Under the pieces are notes generated by a model. It saw nothing but the letters and a program-made list of their open reading frames with translations, was not told the DNA's origin and ran no database searches. Below are positions 54,455-63,074 of a stretch of DNA of 64,000 bases, piece by piece. This DNA comes from Aerococcus mictus (GTDB taxonomy: Bacteria; Bacillota; Bacilli; Lactobacillales; Aerococcaceae): contig NZ_CP132985.1 of the NCBI RefSeq assembly GCF_003286595.3, positions 496,001 to 560,000 on the forward strand, given 5' to 3'. Every line of letters begins with the position of its first letter. The first letter of the stretch is position 1. The position numbers and the translations under genes were made by a program.

Positions 54455-54508
54455 AAAGTTCAGCGATAAATATGCTGACATTCTTTACTAGTGCACTGGC
54501 AAAGAAAT
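54449..54508 (+). promoter_or_regulatory. Conserved structured leader, copy B
   Basis: TGCAC (54449-54453) can pair with GTGCA (54491-54495); the enclosed hairpin is CAGC/GCTG (54461-54477). The 3' part is identical to the leader of gene A, while the hairpin loop and upper stem differ. Confidence 0.65.
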
Positions 54509-54538
54509 ATATGATTTTTGTAATGGGAGGTCAATATT

Positions 54539-55423
54539 ATGAAAGACTTGAAAAAATTATTATTAGGCGCAGCTGCTACAACTGCAGCAGCTGGTGTATT
54601 ATTCGCAGCTGATGCTTCTGTAGCTCACGCAGCAGACGCATTTGTAACACCAGTAGACGCAGACGGCGTACCTACAAGCATTTCTGGTAAACCAGCTGTA
54701 AACGTAAAACCAGAAGCTACACCAGCAAAACCAGAAGTAAAACCTGTTGAAGAAAATAACTCATCAAACTTATTTAAACCAGGTTTAGACAAAGATGGTG
54801 TACCTTCAAACGTTTCTGGTAACCCTGCTGTAGCACAACCAGAAGAAAAAACAGTTGAAGATCCAAACCACTCACCATACGAATATGAAGCAGAAACTAA
54901 AGAAAAAGCTATCGAAATTGGTCAAGCAATGTTAGACCGTTCTAAATTAGAAGGTACTGCATTAGCACAAGTAAACAACCATGTTGATGCTGTTCAAACT
55001 GCTTCAGGTAAATGGACCCCAACTTTCAGCTACGTTGAAAAAGCAGAAACTCCTGCTAAAGAAGATAAAAAAGACGAAGTTAAGAAAGACGACAAGAAGA
55101 AAGACGAAAGCAAAAAAGACGACACCAAGAAAGACGACAAGAACAAAGACAGCAAAGACAAGAAAGATAGCGAAGTTAACAAAGACAACAAAGCTAAGAA
55201 AAACGAATCTAAGAAAGATGACAAGAAGAAATCTGACAAAGATTCTAAAGTTGTTGTAGCTAACGAAAAAGCTAAGAAAGACAACAAAGCTAAGAAAGAC
55301 GCTAAATCTCAAAAAGCTAACGCTAAATTACCAGCTACTGGCGTAGTTGCAGGTTCTGTTGCTGGCTTAGGTGTTGCCTTAGTTGCTGCTGGTTCAGCTC
55401 TATCTTTCCGTCGTCGTAAATAA
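54539..55423 (+). CDS. LPXTG cell-wall-anchored surface protein B
   Basis: 294-aa paralogue of protein A. Its signal peptide, the SSNLFKPGLDKDGVP segment, the domain from DPNHSPYEYEAETKEKA to FSYVEKAETP and the sorting end (L264-P-A-T-G268) are near-identical to A. The centre is quite different: about 75 residues of lysine/aspartate/serine low-complexity repeats (KKDDKKKDESKKDD and so on, about 175-250). The charge pattern therefore flips from acidic in A to lysine-rich in B. Same GGGAGGTCAAT site. Probably a wall-spanning stalk carrying a small exposed domain. Ligand unknown. Confidence 0.92.
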   Translation: MKDLKKLLLGAAATTAAAGVLFAADASVAHAADAFVTPVDADGVPTSISGKPAVNVKPEATPAKPEVKPVEENNSSNLFKPGLDKDGVPSNVSGNPAVAQPEEKTVEDPNHSPYEYEAETKEKAIEIGQAMLDRSKLEGTALAQVNNHVDAVQTASGKWTPTFSYVEKAETPAKEDKKDEVKKDDKKKDESKKDDTKKDDKNKDSKDKKDSEVNKDNKAKKNESKKDDKKKSDKDSKVVVANEKAKKDNKAKKDAKSQKANAKLPATGVVAGSVAGLGVALVAAGSALSFRRRK

Positions 55424-55450
55424 TTAACTAGACCTTAAGCGATAGTTAAT
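55423..55450 (+). other. Stem-loop directly after stop codon of gene B
   Basis: ATTAACTA / TAGTTAAT with CTTAAG in the loop, as after gene A. Confidence 0.65.
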
Positions 55451-55474
55451 AGTATCTAAATTGCTTAAATAAAA

Positions 55475-55499
55475 GTGCAAGAATATCTTACTCTCCCTC
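55475..55499 (-). repeat. 3' arm of inverted repeat bounding gene B
   Basis: GTGCAAGAATATC to ACTCTCCCTC, complementary to 54428-54453; ends five bases before the terminator. Confidence 0.8.
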
Positions 55500-55504
55500 T
55501 AGCG

Positions 55505-55536
55505 GACCTTGGTGCTTTAGTGCCAAGGTCTTTCTT
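55505..55536 (+). terminator. Intrinsic terminator of surface protein gene B
   Basis: GACCTTGG (55505-55512) / CCAAGGTC (55523-55530), then TTTCTTTG. Paralogous to the terminator of gene A with a changed closing pair (AACC/GGTT to GACC/GGTC). Confidence 0.85.
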
Positions 55537-55591
55537 TGTTTATAGCCGGAAAAGGGCTATGAATCGGTCGTCTCTTAGCAAATGACTGTGA

Positions 55592-55597
55592 TATAAT
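55592..55597 (+). promoter_or_regulatory. Extended -10 promoter of rsmD
   Basis: TGATATAAT: a perfect TATAAT with the TG extension one base upstream, about 30 bp before the start codon; no clear -35. Confidence 0.55.
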
Positions 55598-55627
55598 GAA
55601 TAGCGAATTGAGAAGGGATGTGGCAGG

Positions 55628-56188
55628 ATGCGGATTATTGCCGGTGAATTTGGGGGAATACCCCTACAAGCGGTGCCAGGATCGAATACCCGGCCCACGA
55701 CAGATAAGATTAAGGAATCCATGTTTAATATTATTGGCCAATACCTAGATGGCGGGATTGTCCTTGACTTTTATGCGGGGTCAGGCGCTCTGGGACTAGA
55801 AGCCTTATCGCGGGGAGCTGATGAGGTTTATGCCTTTGAACGTTTCCGTAAGGCCCAAGAAACAATTGCTAAGAATGTGGCTAAGGCCCACCTTGAAGAT
55901 CGCTACCACTTACTTAAGGGTGACAACCAAAAGCAGTTGAAGTCTTTGCGGAAGAAGGCTCCTGATTTACAATTTGATTGGGTTTTCTTAGATCCGCCTT
56001 ATAAGGGCCAACATTTAGAAGACTTGCTCCTCCAGTTCCAGGAAGAGGGCTGGCTCAGTGACCAAGTCACGGTGGTTTGTGAGTTGGATAGTCAAGATAA
56101 CCTGCCTGACACTGTGGGAAATTTACACGCCTTTAAAAACGCAACATACGGCCACACCCGGGTAGTTTGCTATCGTTTTGATGCATAG
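55628..56188 (+). CDS. rsmD: 16S rRNA (guanine-N2)-methyltransferase RsmD
   Basis: Methylates G966 of 16S rRNA (E. coli numbering). 186 aa, family length. N-terminal MRIIAGEFGGIPL and TRPTTDKIKESMFNI, SAM-binding LDFYAGSGALG (46-56) and the catalytic DPPY (122-125). In many Firmicutes coaD follows; here it is absent and comEA comes next. Start ATG 55628 after AGAAGGGATG. Confidence 0.95.
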   Translation: MRIIAGEFGGIPLQAVPGSNTRPTTDKIKESMFNIIGQYLDGGIVLDFYAGSGALGLEALSRGADEVYAFERFRKAQETIAKNVAKAHLEDRYHLLKGDNQKQLKSLRKKAPDLQFDWVFLDPPYKGQHLEDLLLQFQEEGWLSDQVTVVCELDSQDNLPDTVGNLHAFKNATYGHTRVVCYRFDA

Positions 56189-56281
56189 GGCATTCAAGCT
56201 GATTTCATGAAATTGAAGTCAGCTTTTTTCGTTAACTGAGTCTTTCTTTACGGATGAATAAGTAGAGAAAGAGGTGTCGCT

Positions 56282-57028
56282 ATGCAAGCGTGGTGGGAAG
56301 ATTTAAAGAACTTATCTTTTGCAGAAATTATTGAAAACTATGGCAAGTTACTGGCAGGAGTTTTTATAGCTTTTGTTTTATTGGCTGCTGGTGTGATTTA
56401 CTTGGCGTTTGATCGGGTGCTTGATCCAGCGGGTCAAGCTCCAGTAAGTGCAACCGCCTTGGTGGAGTCAGATGACCAAGAGGAAAATAGTCAGTCGGAG
56501 TCGTCCATGACAGACCAAGCGGAAGCTGGTCAAGATAGTAATTCAGAGAGTCAAGTCGATGAATTGATCTATGTGGATGTCAAAGGGGCGGTCAAGTCAC
56601 CTGGCCTCTACCAAGTCCAGGCGGGTGACCGCGTTCTTGATGCTATTGATTTGGCGGGTGGGCTAAATGACCAAGCCGATTCCAAACGCATTAATCTCTC
56701 CCAGCGCCTCCAGGACCAGATGGTGGTCTATGTGCCGGCCTTGGATGAAGAAGTGGGAGCGAAAGACTTGATGGCTATAACTCCTGTTTTGTCTGGGGAT
56801 GGCCCAACTGCAGGAAGTAGCCAGGGAGATAGTCAGAAGATCAATATCAATACTGCTGATGCCAGCCAACTCCAAGAAATATCAGGCATTGGAGAGAAGA
56901 AGGCGGCTGATATTATTCAATATCGGGAAAGTAAGGGGTCTTTTCAAACGATTGAGGAGATTACCGAGGTCTCTGGTATTGGTGACAAGACCTTTGAGAA
57001 GATCAAAGAACAAATTACTGTGAACTAA
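56282..57028 (+). CDS. comEA: Competence DNA receptor ComEA
   Basis: Membrane-anchored receptor that binds incoming DNA at the cell surface during transformation. 248 aa: one N-terminal membrane helix (about 21-42), an acidic Ser/Glu/Gln linker, a SLBB domain (about 94-150, YVDVKGAVKSPGLYQV) and a C-terminal double helix-hairpin-helix (about 183-246, with SGIGEKKAADII and SGIGDKTFEKI). Ends one base before comEC. Confidence 0.95.
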   Translation: MQAWWEDLKNLSFAEIIENYGKLLAGVFIAFVLLAAGVIYLAFDRVLDPAGQAPVSATALVESDDQEENSQSESSMTDQAEAGQDSNSESQVDELIYVDVKGAVKSPGLYQVQAGDRVLDAIDLAGGLNDQADSKRINLSQRLQDQMVVYVPALDEEVGAKDLMAITPVLSGDGPTAGSSQGDSQKININTADASQLQEISGIGEKKAADIIQYRESKGSFQTIEEITEVSGIGDKTFEKIKEQITVN

Positions 57029-57029
57029 G

Positions 57030-59354
57030 ATGAAAACGAAGATTTTTTGGTTAGCCTTGGGGATTCTCTTACTGACAGCTCTCATGCTGGCGCCATCAGT
57101 CTGGACGCTGATTTTCTACCTCTGGTACTGGGGCCGGGTGATTGCCTTAAAGGAGAAAGGGTTAATTAAATGGTTGGTTGTTAGTCAGTTACTTATGGGC
57201 CTTTATCTTTATCTTCTTAGTCAAAGGATGTCCCACTTTATTGCTGGGGAGGCTGATCTAACTTTAGAAGTGGCTATCGATAGCTTGAAGGTGGAGGGCG
57301 ACTTAGTCCAATTTAAGGGGCAAGAATTGACAACGGGAGAAAAGTTTCAAGTTTTCTATTACTTGAAATCTGAGGCTGAGCAGGCGGTTTGGTTAAATCA
57401 AGAGCGATCCTTTCAAGTCAGTCTCCTAGGCCAATTAACCCCTCCTGGAGGCCAGCGTAATTTTCATGGCTTTGATTACCAGGCCTATTTAAGTCGGCAG
57501 AACATTGATTGGCTCTTTGAGGTGGAGAAGGTTCAGGGTCTGGTTGATTTACCCTATTGGGCTTATTTTTGGCCCAACCTCCGACAGAGCATTTACTCCT
57601 ATTTACAGAGATTGGACTTAGGAATCTTGGCGGATTACTTCCAGGCCTTATTTCTGAATGATAAGTCCGGCATTGATCCCTCCGCCATGGCTGCCTACCA
57701 GGAAATTGGGATTATTCATTTATTTTCCTTATCCGGTTTCCATGTTAACTATTTGTTAGCCCTGTTGAAGCGGTCTCTCTTGCGTCTAGGGGTCTTGGTG
57801 GAATACTACCAATGGATCGCCTTAGTCGTCTTAATCCTTTATGGCTGTTTATTAGGCTTACCTTATGGGATGATCCGAGCCATTGGTTCCTATCTTTACG
57901 CCTTTATCCAAAGAAGAGCCAATCGTCCTGTCGATCCCTGGGCTGGCCTCGCCTGGTCGGTAGTGTTTATCCTTCTTATTAATCCTCAGGCCATCTTTTC
58001 CTTAGGTTTTCAATTGTCCTATGCCCTAACTGCCACCTTATTAATCATTAAACAAGCGCCGCCCTTTAAGCATGCCTGGCAGGAAGAGTTCATCTTCTCC
58101 CTGTCCTGTACCTTGGTCACCATTCCTTTTCTCATTATCAGTCAGGCTGGTTTCTCTTGGTTAGCTCTGTGGGTGAATTACTTTTATTCCTGGTTGTTTT
58201 CCGTCTGCCTCTTTCCTGGGCTTCTCCTGGTAGTGGGCTTAGGGATAGGAGGTTTAGGCTGGCTAGTGACCCTAGTGTCCTGGCCCCTGACCTGGGTGAT
58301 CCTTCATCTAGAGAAGTTGTCGGTCTTTTTTAGTGACCTGCCCGGATTTTACTGGCTAACGGGACATATACCTTTTGTCTTTATCATGTGTTATTGCTTG
58401 GTGCTCGCTTATTGGTTAGACCGGCAAGTCTTAGCCGACATGAAAGGGCGGGGCTGGCTGGTCCTGGCTTCGGCTCTCTTAGCTTTATATCTTTTTCCTT
58501 ATTTATCTCCCTTGGGCCAGGTAGCTGTCTTAGATATCGGTCAAGGGGATTGTATCCTCGTCAAACCGCCATTTTCTGCCTCAGCTTACCTGATTGACGC
58601 AGCTGGCAGACCCACTTTTCCAAAAGAAGACTGGCAAGAGCGACCCAGGCGGACCTTGTTTGAGAGCCAGATCCAGCCTGCCTTAGCTGCCCAGGGAGTC
58701 CGCTCACTGGCGGGGCTTTTCTTGACCCATGGGGACTTTGACCACTATGGGTCAGCACCTGAAATCATTCGTCAAATCCCGGTAGATACTCTCTATTTAC
58801 CTGTTGGCATGCAGGAAGACCATGAAGTTCTAACCGCCTTGGATCAGGCGCTCAAAGCCAGTAAGAATCCCCATATCCAAGTGGTCTGGCTCCAAGCCGG
58901 CCAAAGTCTGACCCTCAGTCGGTCCATGGCCCTAGAGGTTTTGATGCCAGAAGAGTCAGGAACAGGGGAAAACGAAGATTCCTTAGCCATGTTAGGGGCC
59001 ATGGGTCCTTTGACTTTTCTCTTTACTGGGGATATTGATGGATCTGCGGAAGTGCAAATGGCGGACAAGATAAAGGGCCCGATCGATGTCTTAAAGGTAG
59101 CCCACCACGGCTCTGACCATTCCAGCCCTAGTGATCTAATCGCCCAATGGCAACCCCACTATGCCTTGATTTCAGTGGGAGAGAATAACCGCTACGGCCA
59201 TCCTAGCGACCGGGTAGTCGATGATCTAGCCGCAGTCCAGGCGACGACTTTCCGCACTGACCGGGATGGGGCGATTCATTATTTTTACTTAGGGAGACAC
59301 TATCGTTTTAAGACGGTAAAAGCAGCGGGAAAAGAAGATTCTATTGGAGATTGA
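57030..59354 (+). CDS. comEC: Competence DNA channel ComEC
   Basis: 774-aa polytopic protein that carries single-stranded DNA across the membrane. N-terminal extracellular OB-like domain (about 60-170), central Competence domain with multiple helices (about 200-470, LFSLSGFHVNYLLALLKRS), and a C-terminal metallo-beta-lactamase-like nuclease domain with THGDFDHYG, GDID and HHGSDHSS. All metal motifs look intact. Suggests the organism keeps a DNA-uptake machine. Confidence 0.95.
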   Translation: MKTKIFWLALGILLLTALMLAPSVWTLIFYLWYWGRVIALKEKGLIKWLVVSQLLMGLYLYLLSQRMSHFIAGEADLTLEVAIDSLKVEGDLVQFKGQELTTGEKFQVFYYLKSEAEQAVWLNQERSFQVSLLGQLTPPGGQRNFHGFDYQAYLSRQNIDWLFEVEKVQGLVDLPYWAYFWPNLRQSIYSYLQRLDLGILADYFQALFLNDKSGIDPSAMAAYQEIGIIHLFSLSGFHVNYLLALLKRSLLRLGVLVEYYQWIALVVLILYGCLLGLPYGMIRAIGSYLYAFIQRRANRPVDPWAGLAWSVVFILLINPQAIFSLGFQLSYALTATLLIIKQAPPFKHAWQEEFIFSLSCTLVTIPFLIISQAGFSWLALWVNYFYSWLFSVCLFPGLLLVVGLGIGGLGWLVTLVSWPLTWVILHLEKLSVFFSDLPGFYWLTGHIPFVFIMCYCLVLAYWLDRQVLADMKGRGWLVLASALLALYLFPYLSPLGQVAVLDIGQGDCILVKPPFSASAYLIDAAGRPTFPKEDWQERPRRTLFESQIQPALAAQGVRSLAGLFLTHGDFDHYGSAPEIIRQIPVDTLYLPVGMQEDHEVLTALDQALKASKNPHIQVVWLQAGQSLTLSRSMALEVLMPEESGTGENEDSLAMLGAMGPLTFLFTGDIDGSAEVQMADKIKGPIDVLKVAHHGSDHSSPSDLIAQWQPHYALISVGENNRYGHPSDRVVDDLAAVQATTFRTDRDGAIHYFYLGRHYRFKTVKAAGKEDSIGD

Positions 59355-59415
59355 CTTGTTTAATGACAAAGTCGGCCTTGTCAGTTAAAATAGATGGGAT
59401 GTGAGGAGGGGCGTC

Positions 59416-60435
59416 ATGACTTTTCAAAGCACCATACAGAAAATAAAAGCAGGACAAGTGGATCCCATCTACCTTTTACTAGGGGAGGAGAAGTTTTTGA
59501 TCCAAGAATTTGAAAATCAGTTAAGCCGGGCGGTCATTGGGGACCAGGAAGCGGTCAGTGATTTCAACTTTGTCCGCTTAGACTTAGAAGAACATTCCTT
59601 AGAAGAGGCCTTAGTCGAGGCCAATACCATTTCCTTTTTTTCTGAGCCCAAGATTATTTGGCTGACTCAGCCGGTCTTTTTAAGTACAGAGAAGGGGAAG
59701 AAGGAGGAAAATACCCAAGCCCTGCTGGATTATATGGCTGAACCGGCTCCTGACGTGACCCTGGTCTTTGTCTGTGATTTTGAGAAACTCGACGGCCGCA
59801 AGAAGGTCGTTAAGCAGTTAAAAAAAGCCGCCAATCTGGTTGATGTCTCCTTGGCAGACGAGTCGACTACGACTAACTACATCAAGGACTATGTCAGAAA
59901 TGCGGGCTATTTGATGGATCGCTCAGTCTTACAGCTCTTTTTGGAAAGAACCAACTATCAATTATCCAATGCCATGAATGAATTGGAGAAGCTCTTTCTC
60001 TTTGTGGGTCAGGAAGATCGTATCAGCAGGCACGATGTCGAGACCGTGGTGTCGCCTTCCTTGGATAATAATATCTTCCATTTGACCGACTATGTCATGG
60101 CCCACCGCCTGGAAGCGGCCTTGGACTTGTACCGGACCCTAATCCAGGAAAAACACCAACCCATTGCGATTTTGGCCCTCTTAGAGGCTAACTTCCGTCT
60201 TTTTAGCCAGATTGCGCTCCTATCCCGCACGGGTTATGACCAAGGGGCTATTGCCAAGAGCCTAGGGGCCCATCCTTACCGGGTCAAGATGAGTATGAAA
60301 CAAATGCGCTCTTACGACGGCCAGCAATTATTGGCGGCCTACCAGGACTTGGTGGAGTTGGATTATGAGATTAAGTCAGGCCAGGTAGACCCTAACTTAG
60401 GCATTGAATGGTTTATCTTACGTTTTGCGGCTTAG
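59416..60435 (+). CDS. holA: DNA polymerase III delta subunit
   Basis: Clamp-loader subunit that opens the sliding clamp. 339 aa with the N-terminal AAA-like fold (DPIYLLLGEEKFLIQEF), middle region with QLSNAMNELEKL, and C-terminal collar (FILRFAA end). ATG 59416 is preferred behind GAGGAGGGG. comEA-comEC-holA-rpsT is a standard order in Firmicutes. Confidence 0.95.
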   Translation: MTFQSTIQKIKAGQVDPIYLLLGEEKFLIQEFENQLSRAVIGDQEAVSDFNFVRLDLEEHSLEEALVEANTISFFSEPKIIWLTQPVFLSTEKGKKEENTQALLDYMAEPAPDVTLVFVCDFEKLDGRKKVVKQLKKAANLVDVSLADESTTTNYIKDYVRNAGYLMDRSVLQLFLERTNYQLSNAMNELEKLFLFVGQEDRISRHDVETVVSPSLDNNIFHLTDYVMAHRLEAALDLYRTLIQEKHQPIAILALLEANFRLFSQIALLSRTGYDQGAIAKSLGAHPYRVKMSMKQMRSYDGQQLLAAYQDLVELDYEIKSGQVDPNLGIEWFILRFAA

Positions 60436-60459
60436 TTAATTATAAAAATGGACAAAAAA

Positions 60460-60514
60460 ACACCGCTTCTTTAACGGCTTAGGCCAGTTAAGAGAAGCGG
60501 TGGCTTTTTTATTA
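60460..60514. terminator. Bidirectional terminator, holA/rpsT
   Basis: CCGCTTCTTTAAC / GTTAAGAGAAGCGG, with A and T runs outside, between convergent genes. Confidence 0.9.
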
Positions 60515-60766
60515 CTTGTTTAATTTTTGAGCCATACGTGAATTAATACGGCTTGCTTTATTAGCGTGGATTAAGTTCTTAGAAACTGCTTGGTCCACTA
60601 ATTTTTGAGCATGTTGGTGTAATTCTTCGACGTTATCTGCGCCTTCTTGGACAGCAGTTTCGAAACGTTTAATAGCGGTACGCATTTCGCTGACTTTTGC
60701 AGAGTTTACTGCAGCGTTCTTTTCGTTTTGACGTACGCGTTTAATAGCTGATGCAATGTTTGCCAT
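60512..60766 (-). CDS. rpsT: 30S ribosomal protein S20
   Basis: 84-aa basic helical protein that binds 16S rRNA. Family opening MANIASAIKRVRQNEKN and ending SRINSRMAQKLNK. ATG 60766 is chosen behind AGAGGTGG; an in-frame extension to 60799 would add a lysine-rich stretch not found in S20. Confidence 0.97.
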   Translation of the reverse strand: MANIASAIKRVRQNEKNAAVNSAKVSEMRTAIKRFETAVQEGADNVEELHQHAQKLVDQAVSKNLIHANKASRINSRMAQKLNK

Positions 60767-60947
60767 GGAGTCCACCTCTTTCTTTTTTCGCTTTTTCAAG
60801 TGAACAGGTCACTAACATGAATATTATACAGAAATTTGACCAGGCTGGCAAGAGAAATTTTACTTAGTCCTTGGAAGCTTAAAATAGGGTTTAGGTCCTA
60901 GTCGTGATAAACTAGATAGGAGAAAAGAAAAAATGGAGTGAAGTATA

Positions 60948-62942
60948 GTGGACGGCAAGTTTGAATTAGTATCATCCTACCAACCCAGTGGGGACCAACC
61001 CCAAGCCATCAAAAAACTGGTTGAAGGGGTGGAAAATAACGATAAGGCCCAGGTCCTTTTAGGCGGTACCGGGACCGGAAAGACCTTTACCATGGCTAAT
61101 GTCATTGCGGAGACCAACCGGCCGACCTTGGTCTTAGCCCATAATAAAACCCTAGCGGGACAATTGTATTCAGAGCTCAAGGAATTCTTCCCCCATAATG
61201 CAGTCGAATACTTTGTCTCTTACTATGACTACTACCAACCAGAAGCCTATGTGCCATCGAGCGATTCCTATATTGAAAAATCGGCCTCAGTCAATGATGA
61301 GATTGATAAGCTCCGCCACTCAGCCACCTCATCGATCCTGGAACGCCGGGATACCATCATTGTGGCATCGGTGTCCTGTATCTACGGTTTAGTGGACCCA
61401 ATGGAATATAAAAACCACGTGCTTTCCATCCGCCAAGGTCAAGAAGTTGACCGTAACGACTTTATGCGGCGTTTGGTGGATATGCAGTACGAGCGTAATG
61501 ATATTGAGTTCCGCCGTGGGACTTTCCGCGTCCGCGGGGATGTGGTGGAAGTCTTCCTGCCTTCCCGTGACAGTGAAGCTATCCGGGTGGAGTTCTTTGG
61601 CGATGAAATTGATCGGATTCGTCAAGTTGATGTTTTGACCGGTGAAGTCAAAAATGACGTCAAACACTATCCCATCTATCCAGCCACTCACTTTGTGGTT
61701 GATTATAATAAGATGCAAAGAGCGGTTGACTCAATTGAGGCCGAATTAGAGGTCCAATTGAAGAAGTTTAATGACGAAGGCAAACTCCTAGAGGCCCAAC
61801 GTCTGGAACAGAGAACTCGTTACGATATCGAAATGCTATTAGAAATGGGCTATTGTAACGGGATTGAGAACTATTCCCGCCATATGGACGGTCGGGCGCC
61901 GGGTCAACCCCCATATACCTTGCTGGACTTCTTCCCTGACGATTACCTGCTCATGGTTGACGAATCCCACATGACCATGCCCCAAGTACGTGGCATGTAC
62001 AACGGTGACAAAGCCAGGAAGGAACAGCTAGTCGATTATGGTTTTCGCCTGCCTTCTGCCTTAGACAACCGGCCTTTGAAATTAGCTGAATTTGAAGAAC
62101 GCGTCAACCAAGCCATCTATGTTTCCGCTACCCCTGGGGACTATGAAATTGAGAAGGCTCATGGCGAAGTTGTGGAACAAATTATCCGGCCAACCGGTCT
62201 CTTAGACCCCAAAGTGGAAGTTCGCCCGATTAAGGGTCAAATTGATGACTTGATTAGTGAAATTAATGAGCGGGTAGATAGAGGCGACCGGGTCTTTGTC
62301 ACCACTCTGACCAAGAAAATGTCCGAAGACCTGACCGATTACTTAGAAGAGGTCGGCATTAAGGTGAAATACCTACACTCGGATATTAAAACCCTCGAGC
62401 GGACCGAAATTATCCGTGACCTCCGTCTGGGCGTCTTCGATGTCCTGGTGGGGATAAACCTCCTGCGGGAAGGGATCGATGTGCCTGAAGTGTCTTTGGT
62501 GATTATCTTAGACGCGGATAAGGAAGGCTTCCTCCGTAATGAGCGGTCGCTGATCCAAACCATTGGACGGGCTGCTCGTAATGAAAATGGCCACGTGATT
62601 ATGTATGCGGATACTGTGACCGGATCCATGCAGGCAGCCATTGATGAAACCGCTAGACGGCGGGCGATTCAAGAGGCTTATAATGAGGAACATCACATTA
62701 CTCCGAAAACCATCCAAAAAGAAATTCGTGATTCCATCCGCATTACTACCGCAGTGAACAATGCAGAAGAAAATGAATCGCTCATGGATACCATCCGGGG
62801 CATGAACCGCAATGAAAAAGAAGAAGCTGTCCACAATGTGGAATTAGAAATGCGTCAAGCAGCTAAAGACCTGAACTTCGAAAAAGCGGCTGAATTGCGG
62901 GATATCATCTTAGAACTTAAGGCAGAATATAAGATTAAGTGA
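60948..62942 (+). CDS. uvrB: Excinuclease ABC subunit B
   Basis: DNA damage-verifying helicase-like subunit of nucleotide excision repair. 664 aa. Walker A GGTGTGKT (39-46), the beta-hairpin region [16 protein letters not shown] (91-106), helicase motifs DESH, GRAARN, and a C-terminal UVR domain (about 625-660, [21 protein letters not shown]). Start is GTG 60948 behind GGAGTGA. uvrA is not in the window. Confidence 0.97.
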   Translation: MDGKFELVSSYQPSGDQPQAIKKLVEGVENNDKAQVLLGGTGTGKTFTMANVIAETNRPTLVLAHNKTLAGQLYSELKEFFPHNAVEYFVSYYDYYQPEAYVPSSDSYIEKSASVNDEIDKLRHSATSSILERRDTIIVASVSCIYGLVDPMEYKNHVLSIRQGQEVDRNDFMRRLVDMQYERNDIEFRRGTFRVRGDVVEVFLPSRDSEAIRVEFFGDEIDRIRQVDVLTGEVKNDVKHYPIYPATHFVVDYNKMQRAVDSIEAELEVQLKKFNDEGKLLEAQRLEQRTRYDIEMLLEMGYCNGIENYSRHMDGRAPGQPPYTLLDFFPDDYLLMVDESHMTMPQVRGMYNGDKARKEQLVDYGFRLPSALDNRPLKLAEFEERVNQAIYVSATPGDYEIEKAHGEVVEQIIRPTGLLDPKVEVRPIKGQIDDLISEINERVDRGDRVFVTTLTKKMSEDLTDYLEEVGIKVKYLHSDIKTLERTEIIRDLRLGVFDVLVGINLLREGIDVPEVSLVIILDADKEGFLRNERSLIQTIGRAARNENGHVIMYADTVTGSMQAAIDETARRRAIQEAYNEEHHITPKTIQKEIRDSIRITTAVNNAEENESLMDTIRGMNRNEKEEAVHNVELEMRQAAKDLNFEKAAELRDIILELKAEYKIK

Positions 62943-62998
62943 TGTTGGTCGATTAAATAAACCATGTTTATTAATAGTAAAAAGTAAAGGACCACAAA

Positions 62999-63043
62999 AG
63001 AAAAGCTCTCCCTTGCTACAATCTGCAAGGGGGAGCTCTTTGC
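62999..63043. terminator. Bidirectional terminator, uvrB/PAP2 gene
   Basis: AAAGCTCTCCCTTGC / GCAAGGGGGAGCTCTTT around a seven-base loop. Confidence 0.85.
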
Positions 63044-63074
63044 GCTTCAGATTTAACTTTTGTTTTCTTTTTTA

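Noticed and set aside
54981..55312. Reading frames of 85-102 codons on both strands inside surface gene B
   Set aside because: They are by-products of the low-complexity AAG/GAC repeats and have no start signals.
52737..55499. Classical insertion sequence or composite transposon around the LPXTG genes
   Set aside because: No transposase remnant. The arms sit exactly at predicted transcript ends, and each gene has its own pair. A TA flank on both sides of gene B keeps a MITE-like origin possible but does not show it.
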